Shown piece by piece: positions 50,986-61,998 of a stretch of DNA of 64,000 nt (the stretch's first letter is position 1; each line of letters opens with the position of its first letter). The stretch is taken from positions 186,001 through 250,000 of the forward strand of contig CAVZJM010000014.1 of the NCBI GenBank assembly GCA_963775625.1, in the 5' to 3' direction. This DNA is from JAIBJN01 sp963775625. Its GTDB lineage: Bacteria; Actinomycetota; Thermoleophilia; Gaiellales; Gaiellaceae. Under the pieces are notes generated by a model, which was given only the letters and a program-made list of their open reading frames with translations, searched no databases and was not told the origin of the DNA. Position numbers and translations under genes: made by a program.

Positions 50986-51960
50986 CTACGACTCACCGCC
51001 TCCGTCCTCGACGGGGGGCGCCTCGGGGGCCGGAGCCTCCGGCGCCTGCGTCTCCGCGACCTCCTCGGAGGCGGGAGCTGCCTCGGCCTGAGCCTCCTTC
51101 TGCGTCTCCTGCTCGGGCGCGGGCTGCTGCTCGCGCTGCTCCTCGCGCCCGGCGGAGCGGCGCCGCTGGCGGCGCGGCCTACCGACGGGGCCGAGGCCCT
51201 CGCGGTCGCCGCCTCCGCGGCGGCCGCCCTGGCCGACAGGGCCGAGACCGTCACGGCGGCCGCCGCGGCGGCGCGCCTGGTCCTGCTCGCCCAACCGGCC
51301 GGCGGCTCCGCTCTCGCCGGAGTCGAAGCCCTCGGGCATGATCTCGCCCTTGTTGATCCAGACCTTGACGCCGATGCGGCCGAAGGTCGTCTTCGCCTCG
51401 GCAAACCCGTAGTCGATGTCGGCGCGCAGGGTGTGGAGCGGGACGCGACCCTCGGAGTAGGTCTCCGAGCGCGACATCTCCGCGCCGCCGAGCCGGCCGC
51501 CGCAGGTGATCTTGACGCCCTTGGCGCCGGAGCGGATGGCCGAGGCGAGCGAGCGCTTCATCGCCCGGCGGAAGCTGACCCGGTTCTGGAGCTGCTCGGC
51601 GATCGACTGGGCCACGAGCTTCGCGTCCAGCTCGGGCCGCTTGATCTCGTTGATGTTGATCTGGACGTTCTTGTGCGTCATCCCGTGGACCTCGCGCCTG
51701 AGCGCGTCCACCTCCGCGCCGGACTTGCCGATCACGATCCCCGGGCGGGCGGTGTAGATGTCGATCGTGATCCGCTGCTTGTCCTTGCGGATGAGGATGT
51801 CGGAGAGGCCCGCGTGCCCGAGCTTGCCGTAGATGTGCTCGCGGATCTTGACGTCCTCGATGATGTACGACGGGAACTCCTTCGCGCCCGTGTACCAGTT
51901 CGACTTCCAGTCGTGGATGACGCCGACGCGCAACCCACCGGGATGGATCTTCTGACCCAC
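50986..51960 (-). CDS. rpsC: 30S ribosomal protein S3 with long C-terminal extension
   Basis: 324 residues from GTG at 51960 (VGQKIHPGGLRVGVIHDW). KH domain GIVIGKSGAEVDALRREV and C-terminal fold VKVWINKGEIMPEG. After about residue 215 follow a Gly/Arg-rich segment (RRGGRRDGLGPVGQGGRRGG) and an acidic Glu/Ala/Pro tail, about 110 residues beyond the core. A TTG at 51966 is also in frame but the family N-terminus favours GTG. Confidence 0.96.
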   Translation of the reverse strand: MGQKIHPGGLRVGVIHDWKSNWYTGAKEFPSYIIEDVKIREHIYGKLGHAGLSDILIRKDKQRITIDIYTARPGIVIGKSGAEVDALRREVHGMTHKNVQININEIKRPELDAKLVAQSIAEQLQNRVSFRRAMKRSLASAIRSGAKGVKITCGGRLGGAEMSRSETYSEGRVPLHTLRADIDYGFAEAKTTFGRIGVKVWINKGEIMPEGFDSGESGAAGRLGEQDQARRRGGRRDGLGPVGQGGRRGGGDREGLGPVGRPRRQRRRSAGREEQREQQPAPEQETQKEAQAEAAPASEEVAETQAPEAPAPEAPPVEDGGGES

Positions 51961-51997
51961 TAGCAATCACCGCCTGAATGAATCGCGTGGCTTGCCA

Positions 51998-52711
51998 TTA
52001 GTAGCCCTCTTCCTCGATCACGATCTTCTTCTTCCGGGTGGTCTTGGGCTTGCCCTCGGCCGTCGGCTCGGCGGTCTCCGCGTCGGCCTCCGGCTCTGGG
52101 GTCTCCGCCTCGGCCTTCGGCTTGGCGGCGCGCGTGCGCTTCGGCTTCGGTGCCTCCTCGGCCACCTCGGCCTCGGCCTCCGGCTTCTTGCGAGGCGCCC
52201 GCGTCCGCTTCGGCTTCTCCTCGGCGGGCGCCTCCTCGACTGCGGGCTCCTCGACGGCCTCGACCTCGGCTCCGGTGTCGTCGACCACGATCGGCTCGGG
52301 CTCCTCGGTCAGGGTGACGGGAGCAGGACGCTCGATCGGCGCCGGGATCGCCTCGCCGCCGGGCTGGGCCAGCGCGATCGTGATGTGGCACGTCCGCTTC
52401 TTGATCCGCCCGACGCGGCCGCGAGCCCTGGCCTTCCAGCGCTTCAGGGTCGGCCCGGCGCCCACGTAGGCGCCGACGACGTAGAGCTCGTCGGAGTCGA
52501 GGCCGTGATTCGCCTCCGCGTTCGCCGCGGCGGAGTCGAGCACCTTGCGGACGTCGCGGGCGGCATCCCGCGTCATGAAGGCGAGGATCGTGCGCGCCTC
52601 GGGAACGGAGCGCCCGCGGATCTCGTCGACGATGAGCTGCGCCTTGCGCGGGGCTGTGCGCACGAAGCGCGCCTCCGCGCGTACCTCGGAGCGTGTCTCG
52701 ACGGCGGCCAT
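51998..52711 (-). CDS. rplV: 50S ribosomal protein L22 with long C-terminal extension
   Basis: 237 residues, against about 110 in E. coli. Core 8-115: EARFVRTAPRKAQLIVDEIR, KVLDSAAANAEANHGLD, GPTLKRWKARARGRVGRIKK, TCHITIAL. The extension has acidic segments and repeated KPKRTRA-like blocks (KPKRTRAPRKKPEA, KPKRTRAAKPKAEA), then TRKKKIVIEEEGY. Exit-tunnel protein. ATG overlaps the rpsS stop by one base. Confidence 0.95.
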   Translation of the reverse strand: MAAVETRSEVRAEARFVRTAPRKAQLIVDEIRGRSVPEARTILAFMTRDAARDVRKVLDSAAANAEANHGLDSDELYVVGAYVGAGPTLKRWKARARGRVGRIKKRTCHITIALAQPGGEAIPAPIERPAPVTLTEEPEPIVVDDTGAEVEAVEEPAVEEAPAEEKPKRTRAPRKKPEAEAEVAEEAPKPKRTRAAKPKAEAETPEPEADAETAEPTAEGKPKTTRKKKIVIEEEGY

Positions 52712-52995
52712 TACTTGCGCTTCACCTCGGTCTTGCGGTCGCCGGAGTGGCCGCGGAAGAGCCGCGTCGGGGCGAACTCGCCCAGCTTGTGGCCCACCAT
52801 GGCCTCCGTGACGAACACGGGGATGTGGCTCTTGCCGTTGTGCACGGCGATCGTGTGGCCGACCATCTCGGGGAAGACGGTCGACGTGCGCGACCACGTG
52901 CGCAGCGGACGCTTCTCGCCGGTCTCGTTCATCGTCTCGATCCGCTTCATGAGGCTCGCCTCGACGAAGGGCCCCTTCTTCGACGACCTGGACAC
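52711..52995 (-). CDS. rpsS: 30S ribosomal protein S19
   Basis: 94 residues. MSRSSKKGPFVEASLMKRIE, TWSRTSTVFPEMVGHTIAVH, VTEAMVGHKLGEFAPTRLFR. Binds near the 30S head with S13. Adjoins rplB. Confidence 0.97.
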   Translation of the reverse strand: MSRSSKKGPFVEASLMKRIETMNETGEKRPLRTWSRTSTVFPEMVGHTIAVHNGKSHIPVFVTEAMVGHKLGEFAPTRLFRGHSGDRKTEVKRK

Positions 52996-53838
52996 TTAGC
53001 GCCTCTCCTTCCCGCGGCGGCGGCCGCGGACGATGAGCTTGTTGGATTCCTTGTGCTTGCGGCGCGTGCGCTTGCCGAGCGTCGGCACGCCCCAGGGCGT
53101 GACCGGGTGGCGGCCGCCCTTCGACTTGCCCTCGCCGCCGCCGTGCGGATGGTCGACGGGGTTCATGGCCGAGCCGCGCACGGTCGGGCGCTTGCCGAGC
53201 CAGCGGCTGCGGCCCGCCTTCCCGCTCGAGATGTTCTCGTGGTCGGTGTTCCCGACCTGGCCGACTGTGGCGCGGCACGCGAGCGGAACGCGGCGCATCT
53301 CCCCGGACGGCAGGCGCAGGACTCCGTAGCCGTCGTCCTTGGCCACGAGCTGGATGCCGGAGCCGGCGCTGCGCGCCAGCTGGCCGCCGCGACCCGGCTT
53401 CAGCTCGACGTTGTGGACGAGCGTGCCGGTCGGGATGTTGGCGAGCGGGAGCGCGTTGCCGGGCTTGATGTCGGCCTCGGGGCCCGACTCGACCCGCGCG
53501 TCGACCCGCAGGCCGGCCGGCGCGAGAATGTAGGCCTTGGCGCCGTCGGCGTAGTGGAGCAGCGCGATCCGCGCCGACCGGTTGGGGTCGTACTCGATCG
53601 CGGCCACCTTGGCGGGGACGCCGTCCTTCCGGCGCTTGAAGTCGATCACCCGGTAGCGCCGCTTGTGCCCGCCGCCCTGGTGGCGCGTCGTGATGCGGCC
53701 CTGGTTGTTGCGGCCGCCCTTTCGCTTCACGGGCTCGAGCAGGCTCTTCTCCGGCTCGGTCTTCGTGATCTCGTCGAACGCCGAGACCGAGCGGAAGCGC
53801 CGGCCCGGCGACGTCGGCTTGTACTTTCGCAGGGCCAT
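52996..53838 (-). CDS. rplB: 50S ribosomal protein L2
   Basis: 280 residues. GRNNQGRITTRHQGGGHKRR, VKGVAMNP-equivalent RGSAMNPVDHPHGGGEGKSK with the peptidyl-transferase-proximal histidine, GRHPVTPWGVPTLGKRTRR. Standard length. 4 bp after rplW. Confidence 0.98.
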   Translation of the reverse strand: MALRKYKPTSPGRRFRSVSAFDEITKTEPEKSLLEPVKRKGGRNNQGRITTRHQGGGHKRRYRVIDFKRRKDGVPAKVAAIEYDPNRSARIALLHYADGAKAYILAPAGLRVDARVESGPEADIKPGNALPLANIPTGTLVHNVELKPGRGGQLARSAGSGIQLVAKDDGYGVLRLPSGEMRRVPLACRATVGQVGNTDHENISSGKAGRSRWLGKRPTVRGSAMNPVDHPHGGGEGKSKGGRHPVTPWGVPTLGKRTRRKHKESNKLIVRGRRRGKERR

Positions 53839-53842
53839 GGCC

Positions 53843-54139
53843 TTAGACCGCCGCTCCTTCGAAGATCTCGATCTTGTCGCCGGCGCGAAGCTGGACGATC
53901 GCCTTCTTCCAGCCCGGCTTCACCCCGCGCGACCAGCCGCGGCGCTTGGGCTTCGGCTGCACCTTGAGGACGTTGACGGAGACGACCTTGACGTCGAAGA
54001 GCTCCTCGACGGCCTGCCGGATCTGGGTCTTGTGCGCCTTCGGGTGCACCCGGAACGAGTACTTGTTGTCCTCGATCAGGCTGTAGCTCTTCTCCGAGAC
54101 GACGGGGGTGATGATGACCTGGCGCGGGTCGAGGCTCAT
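53843..54139 (-). CDS. rplW: 50S ribosomal protein L23
   Basis: 98 residues. VIITPVVSEKSYSLIEDNKY, FRVHPKAHKTQIRQAVEELF, VVSVNVLKVQPKPKRRG. Docking site for trigger factor and SRP. Its ribosome binding site GGAGGTGA lies six bases before the ATG but inside one arm of the 54140 element, so it may be masked in mRNA. Confidence 0.97.
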   Translation of the reverse strand: MSLDPRQVIITPVVSEKSYSLIEDNKYSFRVHPKAHKTQIRQAVEELFDVKVVSVNVLKVQPKPKRRGWSRGVKPGWKKAIVQLRAGDKIEIFEGAAV

Positions 54140-54305
54140 TTGCGATCACCTCCGGTGCAGATCGTGCTCTCGGGCCGCGAAAAGCGAGCGTCGCAAGGAC
54201 GCAGGGAGTGTTCGTAGCCAGAGGCTACGGACGCGACTGAGGACGCCGCGAGGCGAAGCTTTGCAGCGGCTCCGAGAGTGCGAGATGTAGCGGAGGGGGT
54301 CGCAA
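54140..54305. repeat. Long palindromic element, copy 3 (rplD-rplW gap)
   Basis: It exactly fills the gap from the base after the rplD stop to the base before the rplW ATG. The left arm (TTGCGATCACCTCC from 54140, to CTCTCGG) and the right arm (CCGAGAG to GGGGGTCGCAA) pair over about 35 positions with some 8 mismatches. Core 54193-54246 has GCAAGGACGCAGGGAG and GTAGCCAGAGGCTAC, shared with copies at 28947 and 61437. The two genes are normally adjacent or overlapping. Confidence 0.8.
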
Positions 54306-54938
54306 TCATCGTGACACGACCTCCGTGACGCGCTCGAGGGCGCCCTCGGTGGCGAGCACCGAGCGGGCCCAGACGATCGCGCCCACCTCGAGCTCGGAGG
54401 GCTCGACGACGAGCGCCTTCGCCAGGTTGCGGAAGCTCTTCACGAGCGCCTCCTCGTCGGGCTGCGCGATGACGAGGAGCGGCATGTCGGCGCCCCAGGC
54501 CGCGAGCAGCGCTGCCGCCTCGCGGGTCGAGGGCTCCGCGAAGGCGCCGGCGCCGACCACGGCCAGCGTCCCTCGCCGGGCGTGGTCGGAGAGCGCGGCG
54601 CGAAACGCCGCGCGGTGTGCCTTGCGGTTGACCTTGAGGTCGAAGCTGCGCGGCTGCGGCGCAAACGCGACGCCGCCCCCGGTCCACTGCGGAGCGCGGG
54701 TCGTGCCGGCGCGTGCCCGGCCGGTGCCCTTCTGGCGCCAGGGCTTCGAGCGCCCACCCGAGACGAGGCTGCGGCTCTTCGCGGCCTTCGTGCCCGAGCG
54801 CGCGGCGGCCGCCTCGGCGCGGACCGCCTCGTGGACGAGATGCGGCTTCACGTCGGCCGCGAACACGGCCTCGGCGAGCGTCACGTCCTTGGCCTTCTTG
54901 CCGGACGCGTCGAGCACGGGTGCCTTCGGCGCCGCCAC
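54306..54938 (-). CDS. rplD: 50S ribosomal protein L4
   Basis: 210 residues from GTG at 54938, overlapping the rplC stop by one base (TAGTG). KSRSLVSGGRSKPWRQKGTG and RARAGTTRAPQWTGGGVAFA are the tunnel-loop signature. DLKVNRKAHRAAFRAALSDH is the conserved helix. In E. coli L4 represses the S10 operon. The palindromic element follows directly after its stop. Confidence 0.96.
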   Translation of the reverse strand: MAAPKAPVLDASGKKAKDVTLAEAVFAADVKPHLVHEAVRAEAAAARSGTKAAKSRSLVSGGRSKPWRQKGTGRARAGTTRAPQWTGGGVAFAPQPRSFDLKVNRKAHRAAFRAALSDHARRGTLAVVGAGAFAEPSTREAAALLAAWGADMPLLVIAQPDEEALVKSFRNLAKALVVEPSELEVGAIVWARSVLATEGALERVTEVVSR

Positions 54939-55558
54939 TACCTCTGGTCCTCTCGGACAAGGACGTAGCCGTTCTTGTGGCCGGGCACGGCGCCCTTGAC
55001 GAGGAGCAGGTTCTGCTCGACGTCCAGGTCGACGACCGTGAGCCCGACCTGGGTAACGGTCTTCGCCCCCATCTGGCCGGCCATCTTCTGGCCCTTGAAG
55101 ACGCGCGAGGGGGTGGCCGAAGCGCCGATCGAGCCGGGCTTGCGGACGTTGTGCGAGCCGTGCGAGACCGGGCCGCGGTGGAAGCGGTGCCGCTTGATCG
55201 TTCCCTGGAAGCCCTTGCCGATGGAGACGCCGGTCACCTTGACCTTGTCTCCGGGCTCGAAGGACTCGACGGTGACGGTCTCGCCCGGAGCGAGCTCGCT
55301 CGCTCCGCGGACCTCCACCAGCCGCCGGTGCGGCCCGAGCTTGCTCTTGGCGAGGTGTCCGAGCTCCGGCTTCGTGAGCTTTCGCTCCGGCACCTCGTCG
55401 AAGGCCAGCTGCACGGCGTCGTAGCCGTCGGCCTCGGCGGTCCGCACGGCGACCACGGGGCACGGCCCCGCCTCGATCACCGTCACGGGCGTGAGCACGC
55501 CGGTCTCCTCGTCGAAGACCTGCGTCATGCCGAGCTTCCTGCCAACGATGCCCTTCAT
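54938..55558 (-). CDS. rplC: 50S ribosomal protein L3
   Basis: 206 residues. MKGIVGRKLGMTQVFDEETG, KVKVTGVSIGKGFQGTIKRH, GPVSHGSHNVRKPGSIGA, GQKMAGQMGAKTVTQVGLTV. Standard. 7 bp after rpsJ. Confidence 0.98.
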   Translation of the reverse strand: MKGIVGRKLGMTQVFDEETGVLTPVTVIEAGPCPVVAVRTAEADGYDAVQLAFDEVPERKLTKPELGHLAKSKLGPHRRLVEVRGASELAPGETVTVESFEPGDKVKVTGVSIGKGFQGTIKRHRFHRGPVSHGSHNVRKPGSIGASATPSRVFKGQKMAGQMGAKTVTQVGLTVVDLDVEQNLLLVKGAVPGHKNGYVLVREDQR

Positions 55559-55565
55559 CAGGCCA

Positions 55566-55874
55566 CTACAGCTTGATCTCGATGTCGACGCCGGCAGGGA
55601 GATCCAGCCGCATCAGGGAGTCGACCGTCTTCGGGGTCGGCGAGTGAATGTCGATCAGGCGCTTGTGCGTGCGCACCTCGAAGTGCTCGCGGGAGTCCTT
55701 GTCCTTGAAGGGGCTTCGGATCACCGTGTAGACGTTCTTCTCGGTGGGCAGCGGCACCGGCCCGGTCACCGTCGCGCCGGTGCGCTGCGCCGTCTCGACG
55801 ATCGACAGCGCCGACCGGTCGAGCTGCGAATGGTCGTATCCCTTGAGGCGGATGCGGATCTTCTGCTGCGGCAA
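55566..55874 (-). CDS. rpsJ: 30S ribosomal protein S10
   Basis: 102 residues from TTG at 55874. QKIRIRLKGYDHSQLDRSAL, GPVPLPTEKNVYTVIRSP, HFEVRTHKRLIDIHSPTPKT. Also known as NusE. Only 14 bp after tuf, so the str and S10 clusters are continuous here. Confidence 0.97.
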   Translation of the reverse strand: MPQQKIRIRLKGYDHSQLDRSALSIVETAQRTGATVTGPVPLPTEKNVYTVIRSPFKDKDSREHFEVRTHKRLIDIHSPTPKTVDSLMRLDLPAGVDIEIKL

Positions 55875-55888
55875 GCGGGCCTCGTTCC

Positions 55889-57079
<1,191 letters not shown>

Positions 57080-57128
57080 CAGCTCCTCCGGTGGTCTTTC
57101 TCGATGCTTGGCCGGTAATTGGCAAGCA

Positions 57129-59228
<2,100 letters not shown>

Positions 59229-59230
59229 GG

Positions 59231-59701
59231 TTACCACCTGTAGTGCGCGAAGGCCTTGTTGGCCTGCGCCATCCGGTAGAGGTCGTCCTTGCGCTTGTAC
59301 GCGCCGCCCTGCTGGTTGAGCGCGTCCATGATCTCGTTGGCGAGCTTCTCGTCCATCGACTTCTCGCGCCGGTCCCGCGCGAAGCCGACGAGCCAGCGCA
59401 CGGCGAGCGTCCGCGCGCGGCGCTGCGGCACCTCGACGGGAACCTGGTAGTTGGCGCCGCCGACACGGCGGGAGCGAACCTCGAGCACGGGGGTCACGGT
59501 CTTCACGGCCTGCTCGAGCACCTCGACCGGCGCCTTGCCGGTCCGCTCGCCGACCTTGTCCAGCGCGGAGTAGACGATGTGCTCTGCAGTCGACTTCTTG
59601 CCCTCGAGCATGACCTTGTTGACCACCTGCGAGACGAGCTTCGATCCGTACAGCGGATCGGGGTCGAGCTCGCGGACGGGAATCTCGGCGCGGCGGGGCA
59701 T
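59231..59701 (-). CDS. rpsG: 30S ribosomal protein S7
   Basis: 156 residues. MPRRAEIPVRELDPDPLYGS, ALDKVGERTGKAPVEVLEQA, GGANYQVPVEVPQRRARTLA, KRKDDLYRMAQANKAFAHYR. Head protein, primary 16S binder. 3 bp after rpsL. Confidence 0.98.
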   Translation of the reverse strand: MPRRAEIPVRELDPDPLYGSKLVSQVVNKVMLEGKKSTAEHIVYSALDKVGERTGKAPVEVLEQAVKTVTPVLEVRSRRVGGANYQVPVEVPQRRARTLAVRWLVGFARDRREKSMDEKLANEIMDALNQQGGAYKRKDDLYRMAQANKAFAHYRW

Positions 59702-59704
59702 GAC

Positions 59705-60076
59705 CTAAGAGCCCTTCTTGGCGCCGTACTTGGAGCGACCCTGGCGCCGCTCGGCGACGCCGCCGGCGTCGAGGGCCGCGCGGATCACCTTGTAGCGGAA
59801 ACCCGGGAGATCCTTGACGCGCCCGCCGCGGATGAGTACCACCGAGTGCTCCTGGAGGTTGTGACCCTCGCCGGGGATGTAGGCGCCGACCTCCATCTGG
59901 TTGGTGAGCCGGACGCGCGCGACCTTGCGCAGCGCGGAGTTCGGCTTTTTCGGGGTCGTCGTGTACACGCGCGTGCAGACTCCCCGCTTCTGCGGGGCGC
60001 CCCTGAGGGCGGGAGTCTTGACCTTGGTCGGAGGGGTCTTCCGACCCTTCCGCACGAGCTGGTTCACGGTTGGCAC
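59705..60076 (-). CDS. rpsL: 30S ribosomal protein S12
   Basis: 123 residues from GTG at 60076. PTVNQLVRKGRKTPPTKVKT, PQKRGVCTRVYTTTPKKPNS, RLTNQMEVGAYIPGEGHNLQ, DLPGFRYKVIRAALDAGG. The lysine of TTTPKKPNSA corresponds to the classic streptomycin-sensitive K43. First gene of the str cluster here; a TAGCAT -10-like box lies about 95 bp upstream. Confidence 0.97.
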   Translation of the reverse strand: MPTVNQLVRKGRKTPPTKVKTPALRGAPQKRGVCTRVYTTTPKKPNSALRKVARVRLTNQMEVGAYIPGEGHNLQEHSVVLIRGGRVKDLPGFRYKVIRAALDAGGVAERRQGRSKYGAKKGS

Positions 60077-60204
60077 GCGGTGGGATTCCTTCGCTTCCGA
60101 GGTGTGTCCGGACGGCTTCCAGACGCAACAAAAGGTCGGCGTGGGGCAGGCCCAAGCCGAACCTCGCGGCATGCTAGCAGCTGCCGCCCGGCCGTCGCCA
60201 GGGA

Positions 60205-60233
60205 TTGTCCCGACCCCGGCGCCCGCGTATCGT
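60205..60233 (+). promoter_or_regulatory. Promoter of the GGDEF gene
   Basis: TTGTCC (60205-60210), a 17-base spacer, then TATCGT (60228-60233). Predicted start at about 60240, ten bases before ATG 60250. Divergent from rpsL. Confidence 0.5.
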
Positions 60234-60249
60234 GGGCTCGCACCCAGCA

Positions 60250-61437
60250 ATGCCGCCCCTCGCAGATACCGCCACCTGGATCGGCGTCGGCCTCGCCAGC
60301 GGGGCGGCGCTGCTCGCCCTCGTCGCGTCGGTCGTCCTCCTCGTCGTCGTGCTGCGGCGACCTCCGAGCGCACAGCTGCCGGCGCTCCCCGACGAGCTGC
60401 CGCCCGCGGAGGAGCCCGAGACCGCCCTCCAGGAGGCACGCGTCGAGTCGGCGCGCTCGCGCCTCCTCTCCGACATCGCGACGACGATCGACCTCGACGC
60501 GGTGCTCGAGCGCACGCTGGAGGCGGCCGTGTCCACCGACGGGGTCGATGCGGCCATGGCGGTCATCCGCGAGACGGAGGAGACGCCGCTCGTCGCGATC
60601 TTCGGCATGACGGCCGAGGAGGCAGCCCGCCAACCGGTGTCCAGCTCGCCCTCGGGCGGGGCGAGCGCCGTTCGCATCAGCTACCGCTACGACGAGGCCG
60701 CCGACTCCGACCCGGAGCGAGCTGGACGGCTGATTCGCGGCGGCGTCGCCGTCCCGCTCCGCGAGGATCACGTGGGGACGATCGGAACGCTCGCGGTCTT
60801 CTGGCGCGACGACGACCGCGTGCCGAAGGACGAGGAGATCGCCGAGCTCGAGACGCTCGCCCGAACGAGCGCGCCCGCGATCCGAAACGCCCAGGAGTTC
60901 CGCGAGGCGCGCCAGCTCGCGGACGTGGACGCCCTCACCGGCGTCCACAACCGTCGCTACTTCCACGAGACGCTCGAGCGGGAATGCGCCAGGGCCCATC
61001 GCTACGAGCGCGGCATCGCGCTCGTCATCCTCGACATCGACGACTTCAAGGCGACGAACGATCGCCTCGGCCATCTCGCCGGAGACGCCGTCCTGGCGGC
61101 GGTCGCCGAGCGCCTGCGCGGAGCGGTTCGCCAGTCCGACATCGCGTGCCGCGTCGGCGGCGACGAGTTCGCCGTCATCCTCCCGGAGGCCGGGGCGCGA
61201 GACGCCGAGCAGCTGTACCGCAGGATCCAGTTCGCGGTCGGCTCCGGGGCGTCGGGGCCGGCCGAGCGCGTGCGTCTCTCGGCCGGCATTGCCGAGCTCC
61301 GGCCCGAGGACGATGCGGTGTCGGTTTTCCAGCGGGCCGACGAGGCCCTCTACCGCGCGAAGGAGGGCGGCAAGGGCCAGGTGCAGCAGGCCGAGGGCCC
61401 GCCCGGCGGTTTCGCCCTCGAGCCCGGCTCGGGCTAA
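60250..61437 (+). CDS. Membrane-anchored diguanylate cyclase, GAF-GGDEF
   Basis: 395 residues from ATG at 60250. One N-terminal helix (ASGAALLALVASVVLLVVVL), a GAF-like sensor (about 70-220), then a GGDEF domain. DVDALTGVHNRRYFHETL starts it, the active site is VGGDEFAVI, and the inhibitory I-site RQSD lies five residues before GGDEF. It should make cyclic di-GMP from GTP and be feedback-inhibited. No EAL partner is nearby. It is inserted, on the opposite strand, between rpoC and rpsL. Confidence 0.92.
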   Translation: MPPLADTATWIGVGLASGAALLALVASVVLLVVVLRRPPSAQLPALPDELPPAEEPETALQEARVESARSRLLSDIATTIDLDAVLERTLEAAVSTDGVDAAMAVIRETEETPLVAIFGMTAEEAARQPVSSSPSGGASAVRISYRYDEAADSDPERAGRLIRGGVAVPLREDHVGTIGTLAVFWRDDDRVPKDEEIAELETLARTSAPAIRNAQEFREARQLADVDALTGVHNRRYFHETLERECARAHRYERGIALVILDIDDFKATNDRLGHLAGDAVLAAVAERLRGAVRQSDIACRVGGDEFAVILPEAGARDAEQLYRRIQFAVGSGASGPAERVRLSAGIAELRPEDDAVSVFQRADEALYRAKEGGKGQVQQAEGPPGGFALEPGSG

Positions 61438-61601
61438 GGGCACGTTTCAGAATGACGCCTCGCCGTCGGGGTGCGATGGTCGTTCCGAGGCAAGGACGCA
61501 GGGAGCGCTCGTAGCCAAAGCTACGGGCGCGACCGAGGACGCAGTCCTCGGGGCGAGCAGCGCGGCCCGGCGGCACAGGGCTTCATTTTGAGACGTGCTC
61601 T
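61437..61601 (+). repeat. Long palindromic element, copy 1
   Basis: Arms AGGGCACGTTTCAGAATGA (61437-61455) and TCATTTTGAGACGTGCTCT (61583-61601) pair at all 19 positions if three G-U wobbles are allowed. These arms match those of the mini repeats at 14369 and 28014. Core 61464-61579 nearly equals the 28947 copy. Internal hairpins: CGTAGC/GCTACG and CCGAGGA/TCCTCGG. It begins at the GGDEF stop codon. Confidence 0.82.
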
Positions 61602-61612
61602 AAGAGCCCTCC

Positions 61613-61804
61613 TCAGCCACGAGGAGTGAGGCGGACGGCGCCGACCTCTTCTCGCCGTCGGACGAGGGTGCGCACGTCTTCGAGGAAGCGCGCGCAGTCC
61701 GACTCGAGCTCGTCGGAGAGGAAATGCCCAGGTGGCACCGCCTGGGCCTGCTCGGCCGCAGTCGGGCGCTCTCGTTCACCGGGACCAGTCACGTTCCTCC
61801 CCAC
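61613..61804 (-). CDS. Possible small protein, 63 aa
   Basis: GTG at 61804. Contains SDELESDCARFLEDVRTLVR, which looks helical, and an Arg-rich end (REEVGAVRLTPRG). No family recognised, no strong Shine-Dalgarno. It lies downstream of the rpoC terminator. Weak support; may be chance in GC-rich DNA. Confidence 0.25.
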   Translation of the reverse strand: MGRNVTGPGERERPTAAEQAQAVPPGHFLSDELESDCARFLEDVRTLVRRREEVGAVRLTPRG

Positions 61805-61809
61805 CTCGC

Positions 61810-61827
61810 TGTGGATCCTGTGGATAA
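61810..61827. promoter_or_regulatory. Two tandem DnaA-box-like 9-mers
   Basis: TGTGGATCC (61810-61818) and TGTGGATAA (61819-61827) lie head to tail. The second is an exact complement of the consensus DnaA box TTATCCACA; the first matches 7 of 9. The region 61602-61998 otherwise holds the weak ORF and the rpoC terminator. No origin features (AT-rich stretch, dnaA/dnaN) are present. Confidence 0.4.
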
Positions 61828-61958
61828 CTCGCCGCCAGCGCCCCGCCGCCGCTCATCGAGCGCCTCTTCGCCGTCGACGAAGGCCAGTCTACGTCGGCGT
61901 CCCGCGCGTCCGATCCCCCTTTCGAGGGATGCTCCACGAAGTCGTCGCAAAGAGCGGG

Positions 61959-61990
61959 AAAATCGGGGGCGGCCTTTCGGACGCCCCCGA
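61959..61990 (-). terminator. Intrinsic terminator of rpoC
   Basis: In mRNA sense, TCGGGGGCG pairs with CGCCCCCGA around a 10-base loop and is followed by TTTT. It starts 9 bases past the rpoC stop. It separates rpoC from the str cluster, which normally may be co-transcribed. Confidence 0.85.
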
Positions 61991-61998
61991 CTCCCGAA

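Noticed and set aside
61810..61827. Replication origin suggested by DnaA-like boxes
   Set aside because: Only two boxes, no AT-rich unwinding region and no dnaA, dnaN or gyr genes in the window.
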